From Pseudoflavonifractor_A sp022772585 (lineage in GTDB: Bacteria; Bacillota; Clostridia; Oscillospirales; Oscillospiraceae): DNA of 64,000 nt. The notes beneath the pieces were generated by a model. That model searched no databases. It was not told where the DNA came from and saw only the letters and a program-made list of their open reading frames with translations. Shown here one piece after another: positions 42,243 through 51,041 of this stretch (within the stretch, counting starts at the first letter, position 1; the number at the start of each line of letters is the position of its first letter). The stretch is from NCBI RefSeq assembly GCF_052065415.1, contig NZ_JBQHUB010000004.1:75500-139499 (forward strand), in the 5' to 3' direction. A program made the translations under genes and the position numbers.

Positions 42243-43148
42243 ATGAAGAAGAACATCCTTGCCCTCGCCCTGGCCCTGACCATGGGCCTGTCCCTGACCG
42301 CCTGCGGCGGCGGTACCGCCGCCCAGCCCTCCGCCCCTGCTCAGAGCGCCGCCCCCGCCGGAGACAGCTACACCGGCGTGGAGGACGGCGTGTTCACTGT
42401 CGGTATGGAGTGCGCCTACGCCCCCTATAACTGGACCCAGATGGACGACTCCAATGGCGCCGTGCCCATCTCCAACATGCCCGGCTCCTACGCCAACGGC
42501 TACGACGTGATGATCGCCAAGAAGATCGCCGAGGCCAACAACTGGGAGCTGGAGATCGTCTCCAGCGCGTGGGACTCTCTGTGCCCCGCCGTCCAGTCCA
42601 AGACCATGGACGCCAATATCGCCGGCCAGTCCATGACCGCTGAGCGCATGAAGGAAGTGGACATGGCGGGCCCCTACTACTACGCCACCATCGTCTGCGT
42701 CACCACCAAGGACAGCCAGTATGCCTCCGCCGCCTCCATCGCCGACCTTGCCGGCGGCAAGTGCACCGCCCAGTCCGGCACCATCTGGTATGATTCCTGC
42801 CTGCCCCAGATCGAGGGCGCCGAGCTCCAGGCCCCCGCTGACAACGCCCCCGCCATGATCATGGCCCTGCAGACCGGCACCGTGGACTTCATCTGCACCG
42901 ACATGCCCACCGCCATGGGCGCCGCCGCCAAGGACGACAATCTGGTCATCCTCAACTTCTCCGGTACCGACGGCGACTTCCAGTTCGCCAGCGAGGAGGA
43001 GCGGGCCGAGAACGTGAACATCGGCATTTCCGTCCTCAAGGGCAACACCGCCCTGAAGGAGGCCATTGACTCTGTTCTGTCCACCATGACCGAGGACGAC
43101 TTCAACGCCCTGATGGACGAGGCCATCTCCATCCAGCCCGAGGTGTAA
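42243..43148 (+). CDS. Amino-acid ABC transporter substrate-binding lipoprotein, probably lysine
   Basis: 301-residue SBP_bac_3-type solute-binding protein. Signal peptide with lipobox LSLTAC (Cys21 lipidated), a Pro/Ala linker to about 43, then the binding fold with FTVGMECAYAPYNW and GYDVMIAKKIAEA. The riboswitch upstream points to lysine as ligand, which sequence alone could not tell. GGAGGAAACAACA precedes ATG 42243; the frame extends upstream into the riboswitch leader but is not coding there. Confidence 0.9.
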   Translation: MKKNILALALALTMGLSLTACGGGTAAQPSAPAQSAAPAGDSYTGVEDGVFTVGMECAYAPYNWTQMDDSNGAVPISNMPGSYANGYDVMIAKKIAEANNWELEIVSSAWDSLCPAVQSKTMDANIAGQSMTAERMKEVDMAGPYYYATIVCVTTKDSQYASAASIADLAGGKCTAQSGTIWYDSCLPQIEGAELQAPADNAPAMIMALQTGTVDFICTDMPTAMGAAAKDDNLVILNFSGTDGDFQFASEEERAENVNIGISVLKGNTALKEAIDSVLSTMTEDDFNALMDEAISIQPEV

Positions 43149-43206
43149 AAGAAGCGCACAGCCGCCGCGAACAGGCGGAGCGTGACAACATGGAACAACA
43201 AGACTT

Positions 43207-43233
43207 CCTCCGGCCCCGGAATGGGGCCGGAGG
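43207..43233 (+). other. Hairpin between binding-protein and permease genes
   Basis: CCTCCGGCCCC/GGGGCCGGAGG, 11-bp stem without T-run. Such hairpins often protect the upstream message and keep binding protein in excess of the membrane parts. Confidence 0.65.
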
Positions 43234-43266
43234 TCGCCGTATCTTTACTGAAAGGAGCGTGCCAGT

Positions 43267-44112
43267 GTGGATAAGCTGGTCAAGCTGGGTCAGGACGTGG
43301 TCCTGCTGTGGAGCAAATACTGGCCCATGTATCTCGGCGGCATTCGGAACACGCTGATCCTGGCCCTGGTGGCCACCGTCATCGGCTGTATCATCGGCCT
43401 CATCTGCGGTATCCTGAACACGATCCCCTACACCAAAAATGATCCCCTGCCCAAGCGCTTCCTGCTCAAGCTCATCCGGGTGGTGGTCCGGGTCTATGTG
43501 GAGGTGTTCCGCGGCACGCCCATGGTGCTCCAGGCGGTGTTCATCTACTACGGCCTGCCCTACTTCTCCGACAACGCCCTGAAGTTCACCGGCCTCACCG
43601 GTACCTGGGTGGCCGCCATCATCGTGGTGTCCATCAACACCGGCGCCTACATGGCCGAGTCGGTCCGGGGCGGCATCATCTCCATCGACCCCGGCCAGAC
43701 CGAGGGCGCCAAGGCCATCGGCATGACCCATGTGCAGACCATGACCAGCGTCATCCTGCCCCAGGCCCTGCGCAACATCATGCCCCAGATCGGCAATAAC
43801 TTCATCATCAACGTGAAGGACACCTCGGTCATGTTTATCATCATGTTCACCGAGTTCTTCGCCGCCCACCGCTACATCGTGGGTGTGAACAACATGTACT
43901 TCCCCTCCGCGGCCATCGAGATGATCGGATACCTGACCATGACCCTCACCGCCTCCTTCCTGCTGCGGTGGGTGGAGCGCCGGATGGACGGCGCGGACAG
44001 CTATGAGCTGGTGCAGACCGACGCCCTGACCATGACTGCCGGCACCTATACCCACCCCGGAAAGGCGGAGGACGTGCTGGAGCGCAATCTGGAAGAGGAG
44101 AGGGGGAAGTAA
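43267..44112 (+). CDS. Amino-acid ABC transporter permease
   Basis: 281-residue HisM/GlnP-type inner-membrane permease, about five spans. The ATPase-contact loop (EAA motif) reads GAKAIGMTHVQTMTSVILPQ. Polar entry YVEVFRGTPMVLQ is the conserved family start. It uses a GTG start at 43267 with AAAGGAG upstream. The C-terminal extra (about 30 residues after the last span) is longer than usual and acidic. Second gene of the lysine operon. Confidence 0.92.
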   Translation: MDKLVKLGQDVVLLWSKYWPMYLGGIRNTLILALVATVIGCIIGLICGILNTIPYTKNDPLPKRFLLKLIRVVVRVYVEVFRGTPMVLQAVFIYYGLPYFSDNALKFTGLTGTWVAAIIVVSINTGAYMAESVRGGIISIDPGQTEGAKAIGMTHVQTMTSVILPQALRNIMPQIGNNFIINVKDTSVMFIIMFTEFFAAHRYIVGVNNMYFPSAAIEMIGYLTMTLTASFLLRWVERRMDGADSYELVQTDALTMTAGTYTHPGKAEDVLERNLEEERGK

Positions 44113-44113
44113 G

Positions 44114-44866
44114 ATGAGCGAAGCCATTCTGGAGATCCGGCATCTCAGCAAGGCCTTCGGCGCCCACGTGGTGCTGCGGGACATCGACTTTACCGTCCAT
44201 CCCGGCGACGTGACTTCCATCATCGGCGCCTCCGGATCGGGCAAATCCACCCTGCTGCGGTGCGTCAACCTGCTGGAGACCCCCACTTCCGGCGAGATCC
44301 TCTTCCACGGCAGGGACGTGGCCGGCCGGGGGATGAACGCCGCCTCCTACCGCTCCAAGGTGGGCATGGTGTTCCAGTCCTTCAACCTGTTCAACAACAT
44401 GACTGTGCTGGAAAACTGCATGGTGGGCCAGACCAAGGTGCTGAAAAAGAGCAAGGAAGAGGCCCGCCAGAACGCCATGAAGTACCTGGAGAAGGTGGGC
44501 ATGGCGCCCTACATCAACGCCAAGCCCCGGCAGATCTCCGGCGGCCAGAAGCAGCGGGTGGCCATCGCCCGGGCCCTGGCCATGGAGCCGGAGGTGCTGC
44601 TCTTCGACGAGCCTACCTCCGCCCTGGACCCGGAGATGGTGGGCGAGGTGCTCGCCGTCATGCGGGATCTGGCCAACGAGGGCATGACCATGCTGGTGGT
44701 CACCCATGAGATGGCCTTTGCCCGGGACGTGAGCAACCATGTGGTCTATATGGCCGACGGCGTCATCTGCGAGGAGGGCGAGCCCAAGGAGCTCTTCGCC
44801 CACCCCAAGCAGGCCCGCACCCGGGAGTTCCTTTCCCGCTTTACGGGACAGGTGAGCGGGGACTGA
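44114..44866 (+). CDS. Amino-acid ABC transporter ATP-binding protein
   Basis: 250-residue GlnQ-type ATPase that energises the importer. Walker A GASGSGKST (about 38-46), Q-loop VFQSFNLF, signature ISGGQKQR, Walker B LLFDEPTSALD and switch His in VVTHEM. Only one base separates it from the permease gene, so the two are coupled. Its stop codon shares its last base with the left end of a multi-hairpin mobile element, which seems to have landed exactly at the gene's end. Confidence 0.95.
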   Translation: MSEAILEIRHLSKAFGAHVVLRDIDFTVHPGDVTSIIGASGSGKSTLLRCVNLLETPTSGEILFHGRDVAGRGMNAASYRSKVGMVFQSFNLFNNMTVLENCMVGQTKVLKKSKEEARQNAMKYLEKVGMAPYINAKPRQISGGQKQRVAIARALAMEPEVLLFDEPTSALDPEMVGEVLAVMRDLANEGMTMLVVTHEMAFARDVSNHVVYMADGVICEEGEPKELFAHPKQARTREFLSRFTGQVSGD

Positions 44867-45012
44867 TACTGATTTCAAATAAAATGCTTTATTTGAAATC
44901 CCGCGTGCTGCGCACGCTGGTGCCGCACATGCGTGCGTCACGGCGTCTTATAAAAACCTGACGCGCTTCGCGCTATAAAAAGCTTTTCAAGCTTTTTAAC
45001 AAGTTTTAGTAT
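44866..45012 (+). mobile_element. Multi-hairpin MITE-like element, copy 1
   Basis: 147-bp element, also found inverted at 57627. Ends ATACTGATTTC and TTTTAGTAT are imperfect terminal inverted repeats. Hairpins: ATTTCAAATAAA-ATGC-TTTATTTGAAAT (44872-44899), GCGTGC-TGC-GCACGC (44903-44917), GCGC-TTC-GCGC (44963-44973) and AAAAAGCTT-TTC-AAGCTTTTT (44977-44997). No open reading frame. It could act as terminator of the importer operon. Confidence 0.75.
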
Positions 45013-45031
45013 GAGCACGACAAACGTACAA

Positions 45032-45065
45032 AAAAGCGAGCGCACCGCCGGGTGCGCTCGCTTTT
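45032..45065 (-). terminator. Terminator of the gdpP-ftsH operon
   Basis: AAAAGCGAGCGCACC/GGTGCGCTCGCTTTT, 15-bp perfect stem; on the minus strand TTTTTT follows. Confidence 0.9.
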
Positions 45066-45082
45066 GCCGTTTCGTGGGGGAA

Positions 45083-47071
45083 TTACGGATCGTCCCGTTC
45101 CTCTTTGCCGGAGGGAGACTCCTCCCGGGACGGGGCGGACCGCTCCCCGGTGATCTCGGGCAGCAGCTCGGGGCCCAGGTCCACGGGCTCCTCTGCCTTT
45201 GCAGGGCCCTCGCCCGGAGGGGGGAGGGTTTCGGCGCCGGTAAAGACCAGCTCGAAGGTGGCGGCGTCCATGTTCTCATACTCCAGCAGGTATTCCGCCG
45301 TGCGCTCCAGCTCGGCGCGTTTCGTCTCCAGAATGCTCCGGCACCGGGCATAGGCCTCGTCGATCAGGGTTTTGACCTCCTCGTCGATGAGGGCGGCAAC
45401 CTCTTCCGAATAGTTCTTGGTCTGGGCCATGGAACGGCCAATAAAGACCTCGTCATGGCCCGAGTCAAAGACCACGTTGCCCAGCTTATCGCTCATACCG
45501 TACCGGGTGACCATGTTCCGGGCAATGGAGGTGGCCTTCTGCAGGTCGTTGCCCGCGCCGGTGGAGATGTCGCCCAGACAGAGCTCCTCGGCCGCCCGGC
45601 CGCCCAGACAGACGGCGATGCGTTCGGCCAGGGCCTGGCGGGACATGAAGGACACGTCCTCCTGAGGCAGGGAGATGGTCATGCCCCCCGCCATGCCCCG
45701 GGGGATGATGGTGATCTGATGGACCGGGTCCTGGGTCTCCAGTTCGTGGATAACCACGGCATGGCCCGCCTCGTGGAAGGCGGTGAGCTTCCGCTCCCGC
45801 TCGATGACCACGCGGCTCTTCTTTTCGGGGCCGGCCACCACCTTGATGACGGCCTCCTGCAGGTCCCGCATGGCGATGAAGCGCTCATGCCGCCGGGCAG
45901 CCAGCAGGGCCGCTTCGTTCATCAGGTTCTCCAGATCGGCGCCGGTAAAGCCGCCGGTGCCCTTGGCCAGCTCGGAGAGATCCACATCCTCGGCCAGGGG
46001 TTTGTTGCGGGCGTGTACCTTCAGGATCTCCTCCCGCCCCTTGATGTCGGGGGGACCCACATAGACCTGCCGGTCGAACCGGCCGGGCCGCAGCAGGGCG
46101 GGATCCAGAATATCCTGCCGGTTGGTGGCAGCCAGCACCACCACGCCCTCGTTGGAGCCGAAGCCGTCCATCTCCACCAGCAGCTGGTTGAGGGTCTGCT
46201 CCCGCTCATCATGGCCGCCGCCCAGGCCGGCGCCGCGCTGGCGGCCCACCGCGTCGATCTCGTCGATAAAGACGATGGCGGGGGCGTTTTTCTTGGCCTG
46301 GTCAAAGAGGTCCCGGACACGGGAGGCGCCCACGCCCACGTAGAGCTCCACAAAGTCGGAGCCCGAGATGGACAGGAAGTTGACCCCCGCCTCCCCGGCC
46401 ACGGCCTTGGCCAGCAGGGTCTTGCCGGTGCCCGGAGGGCCCACCAGCAGAACGCCCTTGGGGATGCGGGCCCCCAGAGCCAGGAACCGCTTGGGATCCC
46501 GCAGGAACTCCACGATCTCCTGCAGCTCGGTCTTCTCCTCCCGGGCGCCCGCCACGTCGGCAAAGGTGACCTTTTTGGCCTGATCCTCCCCGGTGCGGGT
46601 GCGGGCCCGGCCGAAGCGGGCGGTGCGGTCGCCGCCGCCCCCTCCCCCGCCGTTCTGGCGCAGGAACATGACGTACCACAGCCCGCCGAAGACCGCGAAC
46701 ACGGCCACCCAGGCCAGGACATCGAACCACCACGGCTTCTGGAAGGCGGCAGGATAGTCGTAATCCAGGATACCGGCGGCCTTCTGGCTGGCCAGCATGT
46801 CGTTGAACTCCTCATAAAAAGCCTCAAAGCTGGGCAGGTCATAGACCAAAGTTTTGGTGCCGTATCCCATGTCCTCCCGCAGGGTCAGGGTAAGGCGGTT
46901 CCCTTTGACCACTACCTCGGAGACTTTTTGCTGGACCAGCAGCTGGCGGATGTCGCCATAGGTCAGCTGAGGCTGGTCATTGATGCCGCGCAGCGTAAAA
47001 ATGGTCATCAGCAGGATGAGGACCACCAGCATGGAAAAGCTGATGTCGCGCAGGCTTCCTTTCCGATTCAA
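45083..47071 (-). CDS. ftsH: ATP-dependent zinc metalloprotease FtsH
   Basis: 662-residue membrane AAA protease for quality control of membrane and short-lived proteins. Two N-terminal spans (about 10-25 and 105-125) flank a small extracytoplasmic domain; a Gly-rich linker follows; then AAA domain with Walker A GPPGTGKT and FIDEIDAVGRQRG, and the protease HEAGH zinc motif. C-terminal tail is acidic and Pro-rich. The start appears to be TTG at 47069-47071, with GGGGGAG 10 bases upstream; no ATG is nearby. Last gene of the six-gene operon. Confidence 0.95.
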   Translation of the reverse strand: MNRKGSLRDISFSMLVVLILLMTIFTLRGINDQPQLTYGDIRQLLVQQKVSEVVVKGNRLTLTLREDMGYGTKTLVYDLPSFEAFYEEFNDMLASQKAAGILDYDYPAAFQKPWWFDVLAWVAVFAVFGGLWYVMFLRQNGGGGGGGDRTARFGRARTRTGEDQAKKVTFADVAGAREEKTELQEIVEFLRDPKRFLALGARIPKGVLLVGPPGTGKTLLAKAVAGEAGVNFLSISGSDFVELYVGVGASRVRDLFDQAKKNAPAIVFIDEIDAVGRQRGAGLGGGHDEREQTLNQLLVEMDGFGSNEGVVVLAATNRQDILDPALLRPGRFDRQVYVGPPDIKGREEILKVHARNKPLAEDVDLSELAKGTGGFTGADLENLMNEAALLAARRHERFIAMRDLQEAVIKVVAGPEKKSRVVIERERKLTAFHEAGHAVVIHELETQDPVHQITIIPRGMAGGMTISLPQEDVSFMSRQALAERIAVCLGGRAAEELCLGDISTGAGNDLQKATSIARNMVTRYGMSDKLGNVVFDSGHDEVFIGRSMAQTKNYSEEVAALIDEEVKTLIDEAYARCRSILETKRAELERTAEYLLEYENMDAATFELVFTGAETLPPPGEGPAKAEEPVDLGPELLPEITGERSAPSREESPSGKEERDDP

Positions 47072-47205
47072 AATGCGGACACTCCCCCCGGCGCACCCCT
47101 AGGGGGGAACGCCTGCTTCGTTAAAATAACAAGTTATTTTTCAGCTTCTGTAATTATATCCGGGGCGGAAGGGGGTTCTTTTCCCCCTGGCTCCGGGTCT
47201 GCGGA

Positions 47206-47751
47206 TCATTCGCCCCCGTAGACGCTGGGCTTCAGGATGCCGATGTAGGGCAGGTTGCGGTACTTCTCGTCATAGTCCAGGCCGTAGCCCACCACGAACT
47301 CGTCGGGGATGGTGAAGCCGGAGTACTGCACCGCCACCGGCTTGGTGCGCCGCTCGGGCTTATCCAGCAGGGTGCACAGCCGGATGGAGGCGGGATGCCG
47401 GGCCTCCAGCAGCTTGAGCAGGTAGCTCAGGGTGTTGCCGCTGTCCAGGATGTCCTCCACCACGATGACGTCCTTGCCCTCGATCTGCTCGGACAGGTCC
47501 TTGATGATCTTCACCTGGCCGGAGCTGGTGGTGCCGCTGCCGTAGGAGGACACGGCCATGAAATCCACGGTGCAGGGCAGGGTGATGTGCCGCACCAGGT
47601 CGGCCATAAACACGAAGGAACCACGGAGCACGCTGACCAGCAGAGGCTCCTTGCCGGCATAGTCCCGGTCGATCTGGGCAGCCAGCTCACAGACCCGCTG
47701 CTCCAGCTGCTCTTCGGAAAAAAGGACGCACTTGATGTCTTGTTCCAGCAT
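47206..47751 (-). CDS. hpt: Hypoxanthine phosphoribosyltransferase
   Basis: 181-residue purine salvage enzyme making IMP/GMP from hypoxanthine/guanine and PRPP. The PRPP motif VIVVEDILDSGNTLSYLL (about 100-117) is complete. Placed between tilS (2-base gap) and ftsH, the order seen in many Firmicutes. It competes for the same bases the island at the left breaks down. Start ATG 47751 after AAAGGAAAC. Confidence 0.95.
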   Translation of the reverse strand: MLEQDIKCVLFSEEQLEQRVCELAAQIDRDYAGKEPLLVSVLRGSFVFMADLVRHITLPCTVDFMAVSSYGSGTTSSGQVKIIKDLSEQIEGKDVIVVEDILDSGNTLSYLLKLLEARHPASIRLCTLLDKPERRTKPVAVQYSGFTIPDEFVVGYGLDYDEKYRNLPYIGILKPSVYGGE

Positions 47752-47753
47752 AA

Positions 47754-49121
47754 TTATGTTTCCTTTCTCTCTGATATGTGAATGAATTGGATCTCATAGG
47801 CTTCCTCACCCGGCCGGGCGGTCCGGGAGGAGTCCGGCCCGAAACCGGCCAGGGCCAGGAGGCCGCCGCCGTCGCAGAGCACCGGCAGCCGCTCCCGGTC
47901 CAGCCGGGGGATGCGGCGGTCGATGAGCAGCTTTTTCAGGGTGCGGCTTCCCCGTCCGGGCAGGCGGATGGCGTCCCCCGTCCGGCGGGGACGGAGGAGC
48001 GGAAGGCCCTGAAAGGCGGGAAAATAGCAGACGCCCGGCGGCGGATCGGTGGGGCACACCGTCCGGCGGCAGCGGCAGCCGTACAGGGCGCCCTCGGGCC
48101 AGGTCTCCCCCTCCATATTCAGGGGCGTGGGGGCAAAGGAACCGCCGGAGGGCCCCGGACAGAACCAAAGCTCCCCATAGACCCGCCGGACCACCCGCCT
48201 GCCAGGCAGGGAGACCTGGGCGGAGGGATCGCTCCCCCGGGCCAGACCGGTCACGGCCCTGAGATGGGCGGCGGTACAGCCGTCGGAGCCGCCCTCCATC
48301 CGCTCCAGCAGCAGGCGGACCACTCTGGGGGCGACGGCGGCGGGGGCGGAGGCGATAAGCCCGGCGTCCAGCACCAGTGCCCCCGACTCCTGCCGGGCCT
48401 GACCGGCCCGCTGGGCGGCCAAATCGTTAAGGCAGCGCTGGTCGCACGCCAGGGCACGGGTGGTCCCGGCCAGGCGGTGGGTGAACTGGGGATTGATCTG
48501 CTCCAGCAGGGGCATGACCTGATGGCGCAGCAGGTTGCGGGTATAGGTATCGTCGGCGTTGGAGCTGTCCTCCACATGGGGCAGGCCGTGACCGGCCAGA
48601 TATCCCTCGATCTCCCGGCGGGAGACGGTCAAAAGGGGCCGGATCAGCGGGCCCCGCCGGGGTGCTATGCCGGTGAGGCCCTGGAGTGCGGCGCCCCGGA
48701 CCAGGTGGAGCAATACAGTCTCAGCGTTGTCGTCGGCGTTGTGGGCGGTGGCGACGCGGTCACAGTCCAGCGCCCGGGCGGTCTCCTCCAGAAAGGCGTA
48801 GCGCATGGACCGGGCAGTCTCCTCAATGCCCTTCCTCCGCCGGCGTGCCTCGTCGGCTACGTTGCCGGAGCCCAGGGTGAAGGGAATGCCCCAATCCCGG
48901 CACAGGTTTTCCACAAAAGCGGCGTCCCGTGTGGATTCCTCTCCCCGGAGCCGGTGGTCGAAATGGGCGGCAAAGAGAGAGAATCCCGCCTGCTCCGCCA
49001 TGGTGTGGAGCAGGTGCAGGAGACAGACGGAGTCGGCCCCGCCGGACACGGCGCACAGTACCCGGCAGCCCGGAGGGAGCATGCCGTATTCCTCTGTCAG
49101 GTCCCGTACTCTTTGCAGCAT
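47754..49121 (-). CDS. tilS: tRNA(Ile)-lysidine synthase TilS
   Basis: 455-residue ATP-pyrophosphatase that puts lysine on C34 of tRNA-Ile(CAU), so AUA codons are read. P-loop motif VSGGADSVCLLHLL (about 28-41), HFDHRLRGEES, and AHNADDNAETVLLHLVRG. The C-terminal substrate-binding domains are present (LKKLLIDRRIP). ATG 49121 has CAGGAG 6 bases upstream and is preferred to GTG 49142. In operon between dnaB and hpt. Confidence 0.93.
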   Translation of the reverse strand: MLQRVRDLTEEYGMLPPGCRVLCAVSGGADSVCLLHLLHTMAEQAGFSLFAAHFDHRLRGEESTRDAAFVENLCRDWGIPFTLGSGNVADEARRRRKGIEETARSMRYAFLEETARALDCDRVATAHNADDNAETVLLHLVRGAALQGLTGIAPRRGPLIRPLLTVSRREIEGYLAGHGLPHVEDSSNADDTYTRNLLRHQVMPLLEQINPQFTHRLAGTTRALACDQRCLNDLAAQRAGQARQESGALVLDAGLIASAPAAVAPRVVRLLLERMEGGSDGCTAAHLRAVTGLARGSDPSAQVSLPGRRVVRRVYGELWFCPGPSGGSFAPTPLNMEGETWPEGALYGCRCRRTVCPTDPPPGVCYFPAFQGLPLLRPRRTGDAIRLPGRGSRTLKKLLIDRRIPRLDRERLPVLCDGGGLLALAGFGPDSSRTARPGEEAYEIQFIHISERKET

Positions 49122-49144
49122 GGCGATCTCCTGCGGGTCCACGC

Positions 49145-50491
49145 CTAATACTCCTCATGCCGCCGGTCGATGGAGGAGAAGGTGGTGTACTCGGGCAGCC
49201 ACTGCAGCTCCACCGTCTTGGTCTCGCCGTGGCGGTTCTTGGCGATGATGCACTCGGCCAGGTTGTGGTTCTCACTGTCCTCGTTGTAATAGTCGTCCCG
49301 GTAGAGGAACATGACGATGTCGGCGTCCTGCTCGATGGCGCCCGACTCACGCAGGTCGGAGAGCATGGGCCGCTTGTCGGAGCGGCTCTCCGGTCCGCGG
49401 GAGAGCTGGGACAGGCAGACCACCGGCACATTGAGCTCCTTGGCCATGATCTTCAGGGCCCGGGAGATGTCGGAGACGATCTGCTGCCGGTTGTCCCCGG
49501 AGCGGACCTTGCCTCCGGCGGAGGTCATCAGCTGGAGGTAGTCTATGACGACCAGTCCCAGATTATCCACCCGGCGGCACTTGGCGTTCATGTCGGCCAC
49601 GCTGAGGGAGGGATTGTCGTCGATGAGGATCTGGGTCTTGTTCAGGGCGGCCGAGGCGGCGGCGATGCGGTTCCAGTCCTCCTCGGAGAGCTTGCCGGTG
49701 ACCAGCTTCTTGTTGTCCACAAAGGACTCGCCGGAGATCAGGCGCATGGCCAGCTGCTCCCGGCTCATCTCCAGGGAGAAAAAGACCACCGTTTTGCCCG
49801 AAAACTTGCCCGCGTGAAGGAGCATGTTCAGGGCAAAGGAAGTCTTGCCCATGCCGGGGCGGGCGGCCAGCAAAATCAGGTCGGACTTGTTCAGGCCCGA
49901 GATGGCCATATCCACATCGGGCAGGCCGGTGGACAGGCCGGGAACGGCGGAGTCGCTGGCGGCAAGCTCGCTGAGCCGCTCGTACACGTTGAGGATGACG
50001 CTGGAGATGTGCTCCAGCCCCTGGGCGCCCCGGCCCTGGCGGATGGCGTAGATCCGCTGCTCGGCGGCCTCCAGCACATCCTGGGCGGTGCCCGTCCCCT
50101 CCTGGATCATGGCGGTCAGGTCCCCGGCAGTCTCGGCGATGCGGCGGAGCAGGGCCTTGTCCTTGACGATGGCCACATACTCCTTCACGTTGGCGGCGGT
50201 GGGGGTGATCTCCATGAGCTGGAGGACATAGTTGCGGGAGGTGTTCTCATCGTAGACGCCGTTCTGCCGCATGTGGTCCAGCACGGTCACCGGGTCGATG
50301 GTCAGGGAGAAGTTGAACATGGAGTAGATGGTCTCATAGATCTCCCGGTTCTGGCGGAGATAGAAGTCCTCCGGCTTGAGGGCCTCGATGACCTCGGGCA
50401 CGCACCGGGCGTCGATGAGCATGGAGCCCAGCACGCTCTGCTCGGCCTCCACCGAGTGGGGCATCTGCCGGACAAGCAGTTCCTCGTCCAC
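49145..50491 (-). CDS. dnaB: Replicative DNA helicase DnaB
   Basis: 448-residue hexameric helicase of the chromosome replication fork. N-terminal helical domain (about 1-110, PHSVEAEQSVLGSML), linker, then RecA-like domain with Walker A ARPGMGKTSFA, FSLEMS and VIDYLQLM. Length and motifs are normal, no intein. It follows rplI as in most Firmicutes. Terminators or promoters inside the operon were not seen. Confidence 0.96.
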   Translation of the reverse strand: MDEELLVRQMPHSVEAEQSVLGSMLIDARCVPEVIEALKPEDFYLRQNREIYETIYSMFNFSLTIDPVTVLDHMRQNGVYDENTSRNYVLQLMEITPTAANVKEYVAIVKDKALLRRIAETAGDLTAMIQEGTGTAQDVLEAAEQRIYAIRQGRGAQGLEHISSVILNVYERLSELAASDSAVPGLSTGLPDVDMAISGLNKSDLILLAARPGMGKTSFALNMLLHAGKFSGKTVVFFSLEMSREQLAMRLISGESFVDNKKLVTGKLSEEDWNRIAAASAALNKTQILIDDNPSLSVADMNAKCRRVDNLGLVVIDYLQLMTSAGGKVRSGDNRQQIVSDISRALKIMAKELNVPVVCLSQLSRGPESRSDKRPMLSDLRESGAIEQDADIVMFLYRDDYYNEDSENHNLAECIIAKNRHGETKTVELQWLPEYTTFSSIDRRHEEY

Positions 50492-50547
50492 GGAAACACC
50501 TCCATTTCATTCAGACATTAAAAAGTTAAAAGAGCGCGGGTCCGGCC

Positions 50548-50994
50548 TCAGGCCTCGGTGACCATGACCTTCAGGGTGCCCACCACTTCGTAGCCCAGCT
50601 TGCACTTGAGATTGTAGGTGCCGAAGGCCTTGATGGGCTCGTCCTGGACGATCTTGGCCTTGGGGATGGTAATGCCGTACTGGGCGCTGAGGGCGTCGGC
50701 GATCTCCTTGGAGGTGACGGCGCCGAAGAGGCGGCCGCCGTTGCCGGCCTTGGCCTGGATCTTGACGGTGACCTCCTTGAGCTTGGCGGCAGCAGCCTCG
50801 GCCTCGGCCTTCTCGGCGGCCTCCTGGGCACGCTTGGCTTTCTCCTGCTGCTTCATGGTGTTCACATTCTCGGGCGTGGCCAGAACGGCCAGCTTCCGGG
50901 GAAGGAGGAAGTTGCGGGCGTAGCCGTCGCTGGCCTCGATGAGCTGGCCCTTCTTGCCCTGGCCCTTCACGTCCTGCTGCAGAATTACTTTCAT
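50548..50994 (-). CDS. rplI: 50S ribosomal protein L9
   Basis: 148-residue large-subunit protein, full length: N-terminal domain MKVILQQDVKGQGKKGQ, long connecting helix rich in Ala/Lys/Glu, C-terminal domain LFGAVTSKEIADAL. The true start is ATG 50994, with AAAGGATG upstream, three codons inside the longer frame. Located between gdpP and dnaB. Confidence 0.97.
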   Translation of the reverse strand: MKVILQQDVKGQGKKGQLIEASDGYARNFLLPRKLAVLATPENVNTMKQQEKAKRAQEAAEKAEAEAAAAKLKEVTVKIQAKAGNGGRLFGAVTSKEIADALSAQYGITIPKAKIVQDEPIKAFGTYNLKCKLGYEVVGTLKVMVTEA

Positions 50995-51041
50995 GGTAAA
51001 CATCCTTTCTTGGTCAGGGGCCGGTCAAAGGCCGGCCCCGT

